From NCBI GenBank assembly GCA_003022085.1, contig PXQK01000126.1:1-16915 (forward strand): DNA of 16,915 nucleotides. The letters run 5' to 3'. Numbering within the stretch: the first letter of the stretch is position 1; the number at the start of each line of letters is the position of its first letter. This stretch comes from Halobacteriales archaeon QH_10_65_19 (GTDB lineage: Archaea; Halobacteriota; Halobacteria; Halobacteriales; Haloarculaceae). The notes under the pieces were generated by a model. The model was not told the DNA's origin. It saw only the letters and a program-made list of their open reading frames with translations, and did no database searches. The position numbers and the translations under genes were made by a program. This document shows positions 6,459 to 14,501 of this stretch, piece after piece.

Positions 6459-6829
6459 TGCCCCGAAGACGGCGCTGTGACTTCTGCGAGAGCGAGATCG
6501 AACCCGGAACCGGTACGATGTTCGTCCGGACCAACGGAGCGACGATCCACTTCTGCTCCTCGAAATGCGAGAACAACGCCGCACTCGGCCGCGAAAGCCG
6601 CGACCTCGAGTGGGCCGGCGAAGAAGACGAAGAGACCAAAGAGGAAGGCGAGGAAAGGACAGAAGGGGAAGAAGGGGAAAAAGCACCCGGAAAAGAAGGC
6701 GAGGACGCTGAGGAAGAAGCCGAGACTGCTGACGAGACAGACGGCGAGACTGCCGACGAGACGGAGGATGAGACTGCCGACGAGACGGAGGATGAGACTG
6801 CCGACGAGGCAGAGGAGGCGGAGGCATGA
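6458..6829 (+). CDS. rpl24e: 50S ribosomal protein L24e with long acidic C-terminal extension
   Basis: The first about 54 residues are a normal archaeal L24e: a zinc ribbon with C7-x2-C10 and C33-x3-C37, and the core [16 protein letters not shown] (22-37). Archaeal L24e proteins usually end soon after this. Here the frame continues for about 69 more residues made almost only of Glu, Asp, Thr, Ala, Gly and Lys, with four tandem copies of an [12 protein letters not shown] octapeptide (89-120). The coding strand of the tail is nearly all purine in its first part. The frame is open and overlaps ndk by ATGA at its stop, so the extension appears to be truly translated. The tail is probably disordered and solvent-exposed; its function is unknown. 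Confidence 0.92.
   Translation: MPRRRRCDFCESEIEPGTGTMFVRTNGATIHFCSSKCENNAALGRESRDLEWAGEEDEETKEEGEERTEGEEGEKAPGKEGEDAEEEAETADETDGETADETEDETADETEDETADEAEEAEA
6722..6817 (+). repeat. 4 x 24-bp tandem repeat in the rpl24e tail
   Basis: Four head-to-tail 24-bp units occupy 6722-6745, 6746-6769, 6770-6793 and 6794-6817. The two middle units are identical; the outer ones differ at a few positions. Each unit encodes an [12 protein letters not shown] octapeptide, so gain or loss of a unit keeps the frame. The identical middle units suggest recent expansion by slippage or unequal recombination. Confidence 0.95.
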
Positions 6830-7290
6830 GCGAGCACGAGCGGACGTTCGTCATGGTGAAGCCGGACGGCGTCCAGCGCGGGTTGATCGGCGAGGTCATC
6901 TCGCGGCTGGAGAGTCGCGGGCTGACGCTTGCCGGCGCGAAGTTCATGCAGATTGACGAGGAGCTGGCCCACGACCACTACGCCGAACACGAGGACAAGC
7001 CGTTCTTCGACGACCTGGTGAGTTTCATCACTGCCGGTCCAGTGATGGCGACGGTCTGGGAGGGACAGGACGCGACCCGGCAGGTCCGCCACATGATGGG
7101 CGCGACCGACCCTGCGGAAGCCCAACCCGGCACGATCCGCGGCGACCTGGGCCTCGATCTGGGCCGGAACGTCATCCACGGCTCCGACAACGAGGATCCC
7201 GGCGCGAACGAACGCGAGGTCGACCTGTTTTTCGACGACGACGAACTGCTCGACTGGGAACGGATCGACGAAGCCTGGCTATACGAGTAA
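6826..7290 (+). CDS. ndk: nucleoside diphosphate kinase
   Basis: This 154-residue cytosolic enzyme transfers the gamma phosphate of ATP to other NDPs through a phosphohistidine. All family marks are present: [20 protein letters not shown] (6-25), the catalytic motif NVIHGSD with His118, and GTIRGDLG (102-109). Length is normal. The ATG overlaps the rpl24e stop (ATGA), so it is translationally coupled to the ribosomal-protein genes, as in many archaea. Confidence 0.97.
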   Translation: MSEHERTFVMVKPDGVQRGLIGEVISRLESRGLTLAGAKFMQIDEELAHDHYAEHEDKPFFDDLVSFITAGPVMATVWEGQDATRQVRHMMGATDPAEAQPGTIRGDLGLDLGRNVIHGSDNEDPGANEREVDLFFDDDELLDWERIDEAWLYE

Positions 7291-7332
7291 CGCGCCAGCA
7301 GATTTTTGCCGGCCCCGGTCGAGTTCCTCTAT

Positions 7333-7635
7333 ATGGGTGAATTCGACGGGCTCGATCTACAGGCGGTCGAAGACCACCTCGACGAGGGCGAAAAACGGGC
7401 AGGAAGCAACCGCGTCGTGCTCGGCGTCCTCGACGGGACGACAGAACACGAGGAGTGGATCGAACTCTTCGGGTCGGGCGCGGTCCTCGTGCTCGACGTC
7501 GACGGGGATCTGAACGAACTCGCGGCGGGCTTCGCCCGCGATATAAAGGAGGCTGGAGGCCACATCATGCACTTCCGCGGGTTCCTGATCGTTACTCCGC
7601 CGACTGTCGAGATCGACACCGACCGGCTGGACTGA
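7333..7635 (+). CDS. DUF5779-type haloarchaeal protein
   Basis: This 100-residue soluble protein begins MGEFDGLDLQAVEDHLDEGE. Its core GSNRVVLGVLDGTTEHEEW and the C-terminal half (DVDGDLNELAAGFARDIKEAG, then MHFRGFLIVTPP) resemble, from memory, the haloarchaeal family DUF5779, whose function is unknown. I chose the ATG at 7333 over a TTG at 7306. A T-rich box around 7300-7306 sits about 28 nt upstream, as for a leaderless start, and the family begins here. It lies 42 nt after ndk and may be transcribed partly with that operon. It is convergent with the epimerase gene. Confidence 0.8.
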   Translation: MGEFDGLDLQAVEDHLDEGEKRAGSNRVVLGVLDGTTEHEEWIELFGSGAVLVLDVDGDLNELAAGFARDIKEAGGHIMHFRGFLIVTPPTVEIDTDRLD

Positions 7636-7661
7636 CACACGTTCAGCGGCTCGCTCACGCT

Positions 7662-8579
7662 CTACCTGTACTGTGTACAGACCCGTCGGAGCCCGTCTTC
7701 GAAGGGAATATCTGGCTCCCAGCCCGTCGCTTCGTGCATCTTCGAGAAGTCCGCACAGGTGTCGTGGACGTAGACGTCCTCCGGAATCGGGTTCTCGACG
7801 TACTCGGGCTCGACATCAGTGCCCAGTTCGTCGTTGAGCAGCGCTACGACGGTGTTGAAGTCGTAGCTCTCGCTGGTTCCGAGATTGTAGACACCCGTGA
7901 GTTCGTGTTCTGCTGCCAACACCAACCCACGAACGGTATCATCCACGTGAGTAAAGTCCCGGGTTTGAGTGCCATCACCGTACAGAACGGGTGACTCGCC
8001 GTTTGCAATATCCTCGGCGAACTGTGCGATGACGTTCGCGTACTCGCCTTTGTGCTCCTCGGCACCGCCGTAGCCTTGGTACACCGAGAAGAAGCGCATA
8101 CCGGCAGCCGACAGCCCGTAGTGGTTTGCGAAGTACTCTGCGTATCGTTCCCGCGCCATTTTCGAGGCCTCGTACCCCGTGTTCACCGTCACGGCCATGT
8201 CCTCGGGGGAGGGATTCGTCCGGCTGCCGTAGATTGACGACGTCGAGGCGTACACCACAGTGTTGCAACCGTCGACGCGTGCCTGCTCGACGACGTTGAC
8301 GAACCCCTCGATGTTCACCCGAGCCCCCCGGCAGGGATTGTCCTCGTGCATGGCGTAGGACGACAGCGCCGCGAGGTGAAAGACGACGTCGACGTCCGTC
8401 GGCAGGTTGTCGTCCAGAACGCTTCGCTTGTGGAACTCCACAGACTCGACGAGATTCTCCGGCGTTCCCAGGTAGCCGTCGTCGATGACGGTCACGTCAT
8501 TGTCTGCTGCGAGGTGGTTTGCGAGGTTCGAACCGATAAATCCCGCGCCGCCAGTTACCAGAACTCGTTGATCCTCCAT
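7662..8579 (-). CDS. NAD-dependent epimerase/dehydratase (extended SDR, UDP-glucose 4-epimerase type)
   Basis: This 305-residue extended short-chain dehydrogenase/reductase probably acts on a nucleotide sugar for glycan or N-glycosylation precursors. The NAD-binding GGAGFIG (10-16), the acidic ribose-binding VIDDG (31-35), VVFHLAALSS (65-74), the catalytic serine region YASTSSIYG (110-118) and Y136-x3-K140 are all present. FTHVDD, late in the protein, is typical of sugar epimerases. The exact substrate is not decidable; galE-type is a guess. A TATA-like GTTTTTA on the minus strand (about 8607-8613) lies near 30 nt before the ATG, so it likely has its own promoter despite lying only 55 nt after the regulator gene. 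Confidence 0.88.
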   Translation of the reverse strand: MEDQRVLVTGGAGFIGSNLANHLAADNDVTVIDDGYLGTPENLVESVEFHKRSVLDDNLPTDVDVVFHLAALSSYAMHEDNPCRGARVNIEGFVNVVEQARVDGCNTVVYASTSSIYGSRTNPSPEDMAVTVNTGYEASKMARERYAEYFANHYGLSAAGMRFFSVYQGYGGAEEHKGEYANVIAQFAEDIANGESPVLYGDGTQTRDFTHVDDTVRGLVLAAEHELTGVYNLGTSESYDFNTVVALLNDELGTDVEPEYVENPIPEDVYVHDTCADFSKMHEATGWEPDIPFEDGLRRVCTQYR

Positions 8580-8634
8580 ACCTGTTGTTGCTCCCGTTTG
8601 GCTCGGTAAAAACCTGTTCGATCACATATCCGTA

Positions 8635-9066
8635 TCAGTCCGCAGCGTCGAGTTCCGGGACGAGGAACGCACAGACGTCGTCCTCGGCGGCAAAACAGTC
8701 CGGGCACTGCGGCTGGCGGTCGATAATCGTGTCGAGTCGCTCTGCGACCGTCTCGTCGATCACCGGCTCGAGCTGTTTGGCCTCTCCGCGGAACTCCTCG
8801 ACATCCAGAACCTCGATGAGAAACCGCTCGATGATACAGTAGTTCTGGAGCGCGTCCCGTGCCTGGACGATTCCTTCGTCGGTGAGTTCGACCCCCTCGT
8901 ACTTCTCGTGATGACACAGCTCCTGCTGTTCGAGCTTCCCGACCATCTCGTTTGCACTCGCCGGACTCACGTCCAGTCTCTCCGCGATGGCGCCAGTCGA
9001 GGCGGGACCATCCTCGATCTCTTGGACGAGATAGATCGCTTTCAGGTACTGGTTTGCCGTATTCAT
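8635..9066 (-). CDS. DtxR/MntR-fold transcriptional regulator with non-canonical metal site
   Basis: This 143-residue protein has an N-terminal winged helix (about 1-65; recognition region AIAERLDVSPASANEMVGKL 26-45, wing EKYEGVELTDEG 54-65) and the DtxR dimerisation domain (about 66-115). DtxR-family members sense Fe(II) or Mn(II). By my alignment from memory, the usual ligands are mostly replaced: Gln6 and Lys9 for MntR Asp8/Glu11, Tyr76 for His77, Lys97 for Glu99, Pro101 for His103. Only Glu100 remains. Instead there are Cys51-His52-His53 and a C-terminal C121-x2-C124-x7-C132. There is no SH3 domain. The ATG overlaps the ferritin-like gene's stop (ATGA), so an iron- or redox-linked role is a fair inference. 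Confidence 0.85.
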   Translation of the reverse strand: MNTANQYLKAIYLVQEIEDGPASTGAIAERLDVSPASANEMVGKLEQQELCHHEKYEGVELTDEGIVQARDALQNYCIIERFLIEVLDVEEFRGEAKQLEPVIDETVAERLDTIIDRQPQCPDCFAAEDDVCAFLVPELDAAD

Positions 9067-9542
9067 CCTCGTTTCTCCATTAGCGTGGTCACCTCTTCGA
9101 CGCCCGCTTCCTCCTGCCCGCGGATCGCACGCAGCTCCGAAAGCAGGCGTTCGCGGTCGATACTGAACTCGACGTCCGCCCCCTCGATCGCCTCGACGAG
9201 GTCGTCGTAGAACTTGTAGGCGGTCTCCTCGTTGCAGAGCTGGTCGTAGAGCACCCCGTCGAACTCGCCGCCGGCATCGTACTTCTCCTCGACGAGCCGC
9301 TGGATCTCGTCGAACCCGATCGTCTTGGCGTCGAGCTCGTCGACGAGTTCCTCGATCCGCTCCCGGTGGTCTGCCGACTCCACTGCCGCCTCTTCGAGGA
9401 ACAACCGCACCTCGTCGTCGATGTCCTCGGCCTCCGCTGCGTGTTTGGCTGCGCGCGCTTCCACAACCTCCTCCAGAACTACTCCGATCTGCAGGAGTCG
9501 GACCAGCTGGTGGTCCGAGTTCACCGGCGACTGGAGGCTCAT
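9063..9542 (-). CDS. ferritin-like domain protein
   Basis: This 159-residue all-helical protein fits a ferritin-like four-helix bundle. Helix A carries LEEVVEARAAKHAAE (23-37), helix B E55-x2-H58 in EAAVESADHRERI, helix C NEETAYKFYDDLVEAI (104-119) and helix D LRAIRGQEEAGVEEV (137-151). One ExxH metal motif is clear; the second, expected in helix D, reads EEAGV without the His, so the diiron site may be incomplete or atypical. It is first in a two-gene unit with the DtxR-like regulator, suggesting iron storage or oxidative-stress defence under that regulator. The ATG at 9542 is preceded by a 16-codon frame that overlaps it. Confidence 0.75.
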   Translation of the reverse strand: MSLQSPVNSDHQLVRLLQIGVVLEEVVEARAAKHAAEAEDIDDEVRLFLEEAAVESADHRERIEELVDELDAKTIGFDEIQRLVEEKYDAGGEFDGVLYDQLCNEETAYKFYDDLVEAIEGADVEFSIDRERLLSELRAIRGQEEAGVEEVTTLMEKRG

Positions 9543-9589
9543 GCTGCCTCCCCCGTACCGTGCTGATTCTCCGGCGATACCCGGGTCAT
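9539..9589 (-). CDS. possible 16-residue upstream ORF coupled to the ferritin-like gene
   Basis: An ATG at 9589 opens the short frame MTRVSPENQHGTGEAA and stops at a TGA (9541-9539) overlapping the ferritin ATG as ATGA. The only good TATA-like box (CTTAAG, 9614-9619) sits about 27 nt before this ATG, exactly where a leaderless transcript would begin. Ribosomes could thus start at this small frame and re-initiate on the ferritin gene. Its reality depends on the transcription start, which I cannot see. Confidence 0.4.
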   Translation of the reverse strand: MTRVSPENQHGTGEAA

Positions 9590-9613
9590 GGCCGTATCTG
9601 AGCGTGGCGGCAA

Positions 9614-9619
9614 CTTAAG
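9614..9619 (-). promoter_or_regulatory. TATA-like box for the ferritin/regulator unit
   Basis: The sequence CTTAAG stands in GC-rich DNA between the birA stop and the ferritin-like gene. It is about 27 nt before the short upstream frame's ATG and about 74 nt before the ferritin ATG. No other AT-rich box is close enough to serve the ferritin start directly. Confidence 0.4.
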
Positions 9620-9650
9620 CGGTTCCCTGTCGGGCGGACGGTTGAGTCGC

Positions 9651-10583
9651 TCACCGGCCTGGGGATCGGAGGTGTTCACAGTCGCCCGCGCTCACTTCCC
9701 TGGTGCCCTCTTCGGTCTCGACCACGAGTGTCCCCGGAAACCTGACGTCGACAGCCCCACCGATGATCTCCTCGCCCGCGGTCTGGATCCGCACGCGTCT
9801 CCCCAGCGTCGAGGAGAGTTCCTGCCAGGCAGCCAGGATTTCGTCGGTATCCCGGGACAGGCGGTAGAACTCCTCGATGAGCGACTGGGTGACCCCGCGC
9901 CGGTCGACCCCCCCGACCTCCTCGCGGAGAGTCGTTACCGGCCGGTCACCCGGCAGTTCCGAGGCGTCGACGTTCGCGTTGATCCCGACACCGACGATCA
10001 GCCAGGAGACCCTGTCTGCTTCCCCTTCCATCTCCGTGAGGATGCCTGCGAGCTTCCGGTCGCCGACCAGGACGTCGTTCGGCCACTTGATCGACGCGTC
10101 GACGCCTGCCCCGCGGACGGCGCGGGCCGTCGCGACTGCCGCCGCGAGGGTGAACGCCGGCGCCCGTGTCGGCGGGACGCCCGGCCGGAGCAGTACCGAC
10201 AGCCAGATTCCTCCCGACGGCGATGCCCACTCCCGGTCCAGGCGCCCGCGGCCGCCCGACTGTTCGTCCGCAAGCACGACCACGTCCTCCGCGCCCGTTT
10301 CGGCCAGCTCGCGCGCCCTGCGGTTCGTGCTGTCGATAGTTTCGTGATACTCGACGGTGCAGGGAGCTTCGAGCCCGAACTCCACGGCCGGTCCGCCGAA
10401 CTCCGGCACAGAAACCAGTTCGTACCCCTCGGCCGTGCTCCCGACCTCGAACCCGGCGTCCCGGAGCGCCTCGACGTGTTTCCAGACCGCGGCACGGGAG
10501 ACGCCAAGTTCGTCGGCGAGCCCCGGACCACTGGCTGGTCCTTCCGCGATCCGCTCTAGCACCCGAGCGCGTGTGTCCTGCAT
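9651..10583 (-). CDS. birA: biotin--[acyl-CoA carboxylase] ligase BirA with N-terminal HTH
   Basis: This 310-residue enzyme makes biotinyl-5'-AMP and transfers biotin to the carrier lysine of a carboxylase. The N-terminal winged helix (about 1-58; DELGVSRAAVWKHVEAL 24-40) is the class II form that can also repress transcription. The catalytic domain shows DSTN (84-87), the adenylate loop GGRGR (110-114), WLSVLLRP (127-134), KWPNDV (166-171) and KLAGIL (177-182). A C-terminal SH3-like domain with LGRRVRI and GTLVVETEEG follows. It lies 46 nt after pccA on the same strand and biotinylates, presumably, Lys583 of that product. A GGTGA lies just before its ATG. Confidence 0.96.
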   Translation of the reverse strand: MQDTRARVLERIAEGPASGPGLADELGVSRAAVWKHVEALRDAGFEVGSTAEGYELVSVPEFGGPAVEFGLEAPCTVEYHETIDSTNRRARELAETGAEDVVVLADEQSGGRGRLDREWASPSGGIWLSVLLRPGVPPTRAPAFTLAAAVATARAVRGAGVDASIKWPNDVLVGDRKLAGILTEMEGEADRVSWLIVGVGINANVDASELPGDRPVTTLREEVGGVDRRGVTQSLIEEFYRLSRDTDEILAAWQELSSTLGRRVRIQTAGEEIIGGAVDVRFPGTLVVETEEGTREVSAGDCEHLRSPGR

Positions 10584-10629
10584 ATCTCACCCTGCGTTGG
10601 GTGGCACAACCAAGCTTGGGGCTCCCACC

Positions 10630-12483
10630 TCACTCGATGGCGAACAGCACGTCACCCATGTCGACGCTCTCCTCCGGCGAGACGGCCACCTCGGTGATAG
10701 TCCCGCTGTGCTCTGCGACGACGTCATTTTCCATCTTCATCGCTTCCAGCACGCAAAGCAGGTCGCCCGCCTCCACCTCCTCGCCCTGTTCGACTGCGAC
10801 GTCCAGAATCGTCCCCTGCATTTCCGCTGTAACGGTTTCACCGCCAGCACCGGCGACAGTGCCGTCGTCGCCGTCCCCGTCCGGGCCGATCCGCCCAGGG
10901 TTGGCCGTCGGACCACCGCTGTCGGCTACGTCGGCGACGTCGAACGCCGGCGTGCCGTGCTCCTCCAGCTCGACCTCGAAGCGCTTGCCGTCGACCTCGA
11001 CAGTGAACTCCCGTCGGGCCGTCTCTTCGTCTGCGCTCGCGGTCGATACCTCGGATCCCCACCGCTTCTGGGCCTCCGCGATGCGTTCCTCGTCGAGATG
11101 CTCGTCGAGGTACTTCGTGGTGTGGGTTCCATCGACGAACGCCCGGTCGGTCAGCATCAGCCGGTGGAACGGCATAATCGTGACCACGCCTTCGACGTCG
11201 TACTCCGCCAGGGCCCGCAGCGACCGGTCGATACACTCCTCCCGGTCGCTCCCGTGTACGATCAGCTTTGCGATCATCGAGTCGTAGTCGGTGACGAGTT
11301 CGTCCCCCTGCCGGAGTGCGTCGTCGACGCGGACGCCGATGCCGCCCGGAGGGTCGTACGTCCCGAGGACGCCGCCGGTTGCGGGCGCGAAGTCCTCGGC
11401 CGCGTTCTCGGCGTTGATACGGAACTCCACCGCGTGGCCCTCGAGGGTGACCGCCTCCTGGGGGAACGTGATCTCCTGGCCGGCAGCGACCTTCAGCTGC
11501 CACTTCACGATGTCGATCCCTGTCAGCTCCTCCGTGACCGTGTGCTCGACCTGGATCCGGGTGTTCACTTCGAGGAAGTAGAAGTCGGCCCCGGCACCCA
11601 GCGGCTCGTCGGGGTCACGGTCCGGGTCTTCCTCGACGAGAAACTCGACTGTGCCGGCGTTCGTGTACCCCGCGGCGTCGACTCCGCGGCGGGCGGCCTC
11701 GCCGATCTCCGCACGGAGGGCGTCCGACAGCGCCGGTGACGGGCCTTCCTCGATGACCTTCTGGTGGCGGCGCTGGAGCGAGCAGTCCCGCTCGCCGAGG
11801 TGGCGGACGTTGCCGTGGTGGTCCGCGAGGATCTGCACCTCGACGTGCCGCGGGTGTTTTAGATACCGCTCCAGGTACACCGAGTCGTTGTCGAAGTACG
11901 CTTCACCCTCGCGTTTGGCACTCTCCAGTTGCTCGGCTGCGTTGCCGGCGTCGCGGACGACCTTCATCCCGCGCCCGCCGCCGCCGCCCTCTGCCTTGAT
12001 CGCGACGGGGTAGCCGTACTCGTCGCCGAACTCCGTGACCTCCGCGGGGGACTCGACGGGGTCGATCGTCCCCGGCACGATCGGGACGTCGGCCTCCTGC
12101 ATGATCCGTCGGGCCCGGGTCTTCTCGCCGAGCTGCTCCATCCCGTCGCTGTCCGGCCCGATCCACGTCACCCCGTCTGTCTCCTCTACCTGCGTGGCGA
12201 ACGCCGCGTTCTCCGCGAGGAACCCGTAGCCGGGGTGGATCGCGTCCGCACCGGACCGCAGTGCGGCGTCGATAATCGCGTCGTGGTCGAGATACGAGTC
12301 GGCGGCCCGGGCGGGACCGACGTTGTACGCCTCGTCGGCGTACCGGACGTGGCCACCGTCGCTGTCGGCCTCGCTGTAGACGGCGACCGTGTCGACGCCG
12401 AGGTCCCGGCAGGCCCGCATCACGCGGACGGCGATTTCACTCCTGTTCGCGACCAGTACCGTGTCGAACGTGTGCCCTGTCAT
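10630..12483 (-). CDS. pccA: acyl-CoA (propionyl-/acetyl-CoA) carboxylase, biotin carboxylase-BCCP subunit
   Basis: This 617-residue subunit carboxylates biotin with ATP and bicarbonate. It begins [20 protein letters not shown]. The ATP-grasp biotin carboxylase domain (about 1-450) has the Gly-rich loop [24 protein letters not shown], and [15 protein letters not shown]. An acidic linker (about 500-545) follows. The C-terminal biotinyl domain carries EAMKMEND with the biotin-accepting Lys583. The ATG at 12483 is preferred over an in-frame one 11 codons upstream because it gives the standard N-terminus and overlaps the pccX stop as ATGA. Fused BC-BCCP subunits of this type serve propionyl-CoA carboxylase in haloarchaea and may also accept acetyl-CoA. 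Confidence 0.95.
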   Translation of the reverse strand: MTGHTFDTVLVANRSEIAVRVMRACRDLGVDTVAVYSEADSDGGHVRYADEAYNVGPARAADSYLDHDAIIDAALRSGADAIHPGYGFLAENAAFATQVEETDGVTWIGPDSDGMEQLGEKTRARRIMQEADVPIVPGTIDPVESPAEVTEFGDEYGYPVAIKAEGGGGGRGMKVVRDAGNAAEQLESAKREGEAYFDNDSVYLERYLKHPRHVEVQILADHHGNVRHLGERDCSLQRRHQKVIEEGPSPALSDALRAEIGEAARRGVDAAGYTNAGTVEFLVEEDPDRDPDEPLGAGADFYFLEVNTRIQVEHTVTEELTGIDIVKWQLKVAAGQEITFPQEAVTLEGHAVEFRINAENAAEDFAPATGGVLGTYDPPGGIGVRVDDALRQGDELVTDYDSMIAKLIVHGSDREECIDRSLRALAEYDVEGVVTIMPFHRLMLTDRAFVDGTHTTKYLDEHLDEERIAEAQKRWGSEVSTASADEETARREFTVEVDGKRFEVELEEHGTPAFDVADVADSGGPTANPGRIGPDGDGDDGTVAGAGGETVTAEMQGTILDVAVEQGEEVEAGDLLCVLEAMKMENDVVAEHSGTITEVAVSPEESVDMGDVLFAIE

Positions 12484-12779
12484 TCCAGTCGATCGAGTCG
12501 TCCCGCAGTCGTCCATTCGTCGGTCGGTGCGTCCTGTGGAACCCGGTGTGCTGTTCCGAAAACCGCCTCCGTCCGGCCAGCGAACCGGAAGCGCCTCCCC
12601 GCCCAGGAGTCCGCCTCTCCTCCGGCAGCAGCCTCGGCCGCTGCGGCCGCGGCGGCGGCTTCCTGATCCCGGAGATGTGCCCCGATCGCGGCGGCGATGG
12701 CTGCGGCCTCTTCCTGTGACGCCGTGGCCGGCACCTGGAGTCGTCCGTCGTCGAGGGGAACCGACATACTCTGCCTCAT
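12480..12779 (-). CDS. pccX: small carboxylase-operon subunit (PccX-like)
   Basis: This small protein has 99 residues (95 if the second Met is used). It has a helical part [20 protein letters not shown] (19-38), an Ala-rich run (about 40-52) and a C-terminal motif [15 protein letters not shown] (58-72) followed by [20 protein letters not shown] (80-99). The layout recalls the epsilon-type small subunits of actinobacterial acyl-CoA carboxylases and the third subunit PccX described for Haloferax mediterranei propionyl-CoA carboxylase. It is often annotated simply as an acc-operon protein. It sits between pccB (stop one base before its ATG) and pccA (ATGA overlap), so it is translationally coupled to both. 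The role as an assembly or stability subunit is inferred from that family. Confidence 0.8.
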   Translation of the reverse strand: MRQSMSVPLDDGRLQVPATASQEEAAAIAAAIGAHLRDQEAAAAAAAAEAAAGGEADSWAGRRFRFAGRTEAVFGTAHRVPQDAPTDEWTTAGRLDRLE

Positions 12780-12780
12780 G

Positions 12781-14331
12781 TTACAGCGGAATGTTCCCGT
12801 GTTTCTTGTCGGGGCCTGGTGTACGTTTCGAGCGCAGCATCTCCAGGTCGCCGATCAGCCGCGGTCGGGTCTCCTTGGGCTCCAGGACGTCGTCCACGAA
12901 CCCGCGGTCGGCCGCGATGTAGGGGTTCGCAAACTGGTCGCGGTACTCCTCGATCAGCTCCTGGCGGCGCTTATCGGGGTCGTCTGCCTCGTCGAGTTCT
13001 TCGCTGTACAGCACGTTGACCGCCCCCCTCGGCCCCATGACCGCGATTTCGGCGCTGGGCCAGGCGTAGTTGACGTCGGCGCCGATGTGTTTCGAGGCCA
13101 TGACGTCGTACGCGCCGCCGTAGGCTTTCCGGGTGATGACTGTCATTAGCGGCACCGTCGCCTCGGAGAACGCATAGAGGAGTTTCGCCCCGTGTTTGAT
13201 GATCCCGTTGTGTTCCTGGTCCGTGCCGGGCATGAACCCGGGCACGTCGACGAACGTGAGGATCGGGATGTTGAACGCGTCACAGAAACGCACGAACCGG
13301 GCACCCTTCACCGATGAGTCGATGTCGAGTGTGCCTGCGTTGACACGTGGTTGGTTGGCCACGACGCCGATAGCGTGGCCATCGAGGCGCGCGAAGCCGA
13401 TCACGAGGTTCCGGGCGAACGCCGCCGCCACCTCGAAGAACGACCCCTCGTCGGTTACGCGCTCGACGACGTCGATCATGTCGTAGGGCTTTCTCGGCTG
13501 GTCGGGGACGATCTCGGCGAGCTCCTCGTCGCGGCGCTCGGGGTCGTCCCAGGGGTCGACACGCGGGGGGTCCTCGACGTTGTTCTGTGGGAGATACGAG
13601 AGGAGGTGGCGGATGTCGTCGAGAGCCCGCTCCTCGTCGGCGGCGGTGAACTGGGCGACGCCGGACTCCGAGGCGTGAGTGCTCGGGCCGCCCAGCTCGT
13701 CGAAGCCGACCTGCTCGCCGGTCACCGTCTCGATCACGTCGGGCCCGGTGATGAACATGTGGCTGGTGTCCTCGACCATCATGACGAAGTCGGTAATCGC
13801 CGGCGAGTACACTGCGCCGCCGGCGCAGGGACCCATGATCGCCGAGATCTGGGGGATAACGCCGCTCGCCTTCTGGTTCCGGTGGAAGATGTGTGCGTAG
13901 CCGGCGAGTGAGTTGATTCCTTCCTGGATCCGTGCGCCGGCAGAGTCGTTGAGTCCGACGACCGGCGCGCCGGTCTCCATAGCCTTGTCCATCACTTTCG
14001 TCACCTTCTCCGCGAACACCATCCCGAGTGACCCGCCGAATGCGGTGAAGTCGTGGGCGAACACGAACACCTGCCGGCCGTCAACGCCGCCGTAGCCCGT
14101 GACGACGCCGTCGCCGGGTACCTCTTTCTTTTCCATGTCGAAGTTGGTACACTGGTGAGTGCGGAACTGGTCGAACTCCGTGAAGGTGCCGTCGTCGAGG
14201 AAGTAGTCGATCCGCTCGCGTGCGGTTAGTTTCCCCCGGTCGTGTTGCTTCTCGATGCGCTCCTCGCCACCGCCCTTCCGGGCCTCATCGCGCAGCTTCC
14301 GTAACTCGTCGATACTCTCGTCCATCGTCAT
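12781..14331 (-). CDS. pccB: acyl-CoA carboxylase, carboxyltransferase subunit (propionyl-CoA type)
   Basis: This 516-residue carboxyltransferase moves CO2 from carboxybiotin to an acyl-CoA. It has two crotonase-like halves. Landmarks are [10 protein letters not shown] (94-103), [12 protein letters not shown] (127-138), [14 protein letters not shown] (165-178), [14 protein letters not shown] (360-373) and [15 protein letters not shown] (401-415). Asp409 in AYDVM matches the Asp that favours propionyl-CoA in actinobacterial PccB, whereas acetyl-CoA enzymes tend to have a hydrophobic residue. Product would be (S)-methylmalonyl-CoA, feeding the TCA cycle via succinyl-CoA. It is first in pccB-pccX-pccA-birA. 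A GGAGG Shine-Dalgarno 7 nt upstream supports the ATG at 14331 rather than the one at 14325. Confidence 0.95.
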   Translation of the reverse strand: MTMDESIDELRKLRDEARKGGGEERIEKQHDRGKLTARERIDYFLDDGTFTEFDQFRTHQCTNFDMEKKEVPGDGVVTGYGGVDGRQVFVFAHDFTAFGGSLGMVFAEKVTKVMDKAMETGAPVVGLNDSAGARIQEGINSLAGYAHIFHRNQKASGVIPQISAIMGPCAGGAVYSPAITDFVMMVEDTSHMFITGPDVIETVTGEQVGFDELGGPSTHASESGVAQFTAADEERALDDIRHLLSYLPQNNVEDPPRVDPWDDPERRDEELAEIVPDQPRKPYDMIDVVERVTDEGSFFEVAAAFARNLVIGFARLDGHAIGVVANQPRVNAGTLDIDSSVKGARFVRFCDAFNIPILTFVDVPGFMPGTDQEHNGIIKHGAKLLYAFSEATVPLMTVITRKAYGGAYDVMASKHIGADVNYAWPSAEIAVMGPRGAVNVLYSEELDEADDPDKRRQELIEEYRDQFANPYIAADRGFVDDVLEPKETRPRLIGDLEMLRSKRTPGPDKKHGNIPL

Positions 14332-14338
14332 CCTGTGT

Positions 14339-14344
14339 GCCTCC
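14339..14344 (-). promoter_or_regulatory. Shine-Dalgarno of pccB
   Basis: GGAGGC on the minus strand lies 7 nt before the ATG at 14331. It is complementary to the archaeal 16S 3' end. A leader is therefore expected, and a TATA-like ACTTTTTAG (about 14377-14385) about 50 nt upstream of the ATG is well placed to produce one of about 25 nt. Confidence 0.6.
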
Positions 14345-14474
14345 AGGCCATCCTTGGTTTTGGATATACCACCGACCTAAAAAGTATTCCCCAATCTGGG
14401 ATGGAAGTCCGGGAACAAATATGTCACTAATCCGTTTACTCTGGTCTGGACGCCGGCGCACTTTTTTTCCTCTC

Positions 14475-14501
14475 ATACGGTCATGCGTGACTCTGTACCG
14501 C
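14475..14501 (+). repeat. dispersed motif, copy 2
   Basis: This 27-nt copy (begins ATACGGTCATGCGTGACT) matches copy 1 (431-457, minus strand) at 24 of 27 positions and copy 3 (15593-15608) at 15 of 16. It lies 130 nt before the dioxygenase start, in the same orientation as that gene. Confidence 0.6.

Noticed and set aside
12600..12665. GCC/GCG-rich run in pccX as a possible trinucleotide-repeat expansion.
   Set aside because: The codons are mixed (GCC, GCT, GCG), so it looks like an ordinary Ala-rich helix in a GC-rich genome.
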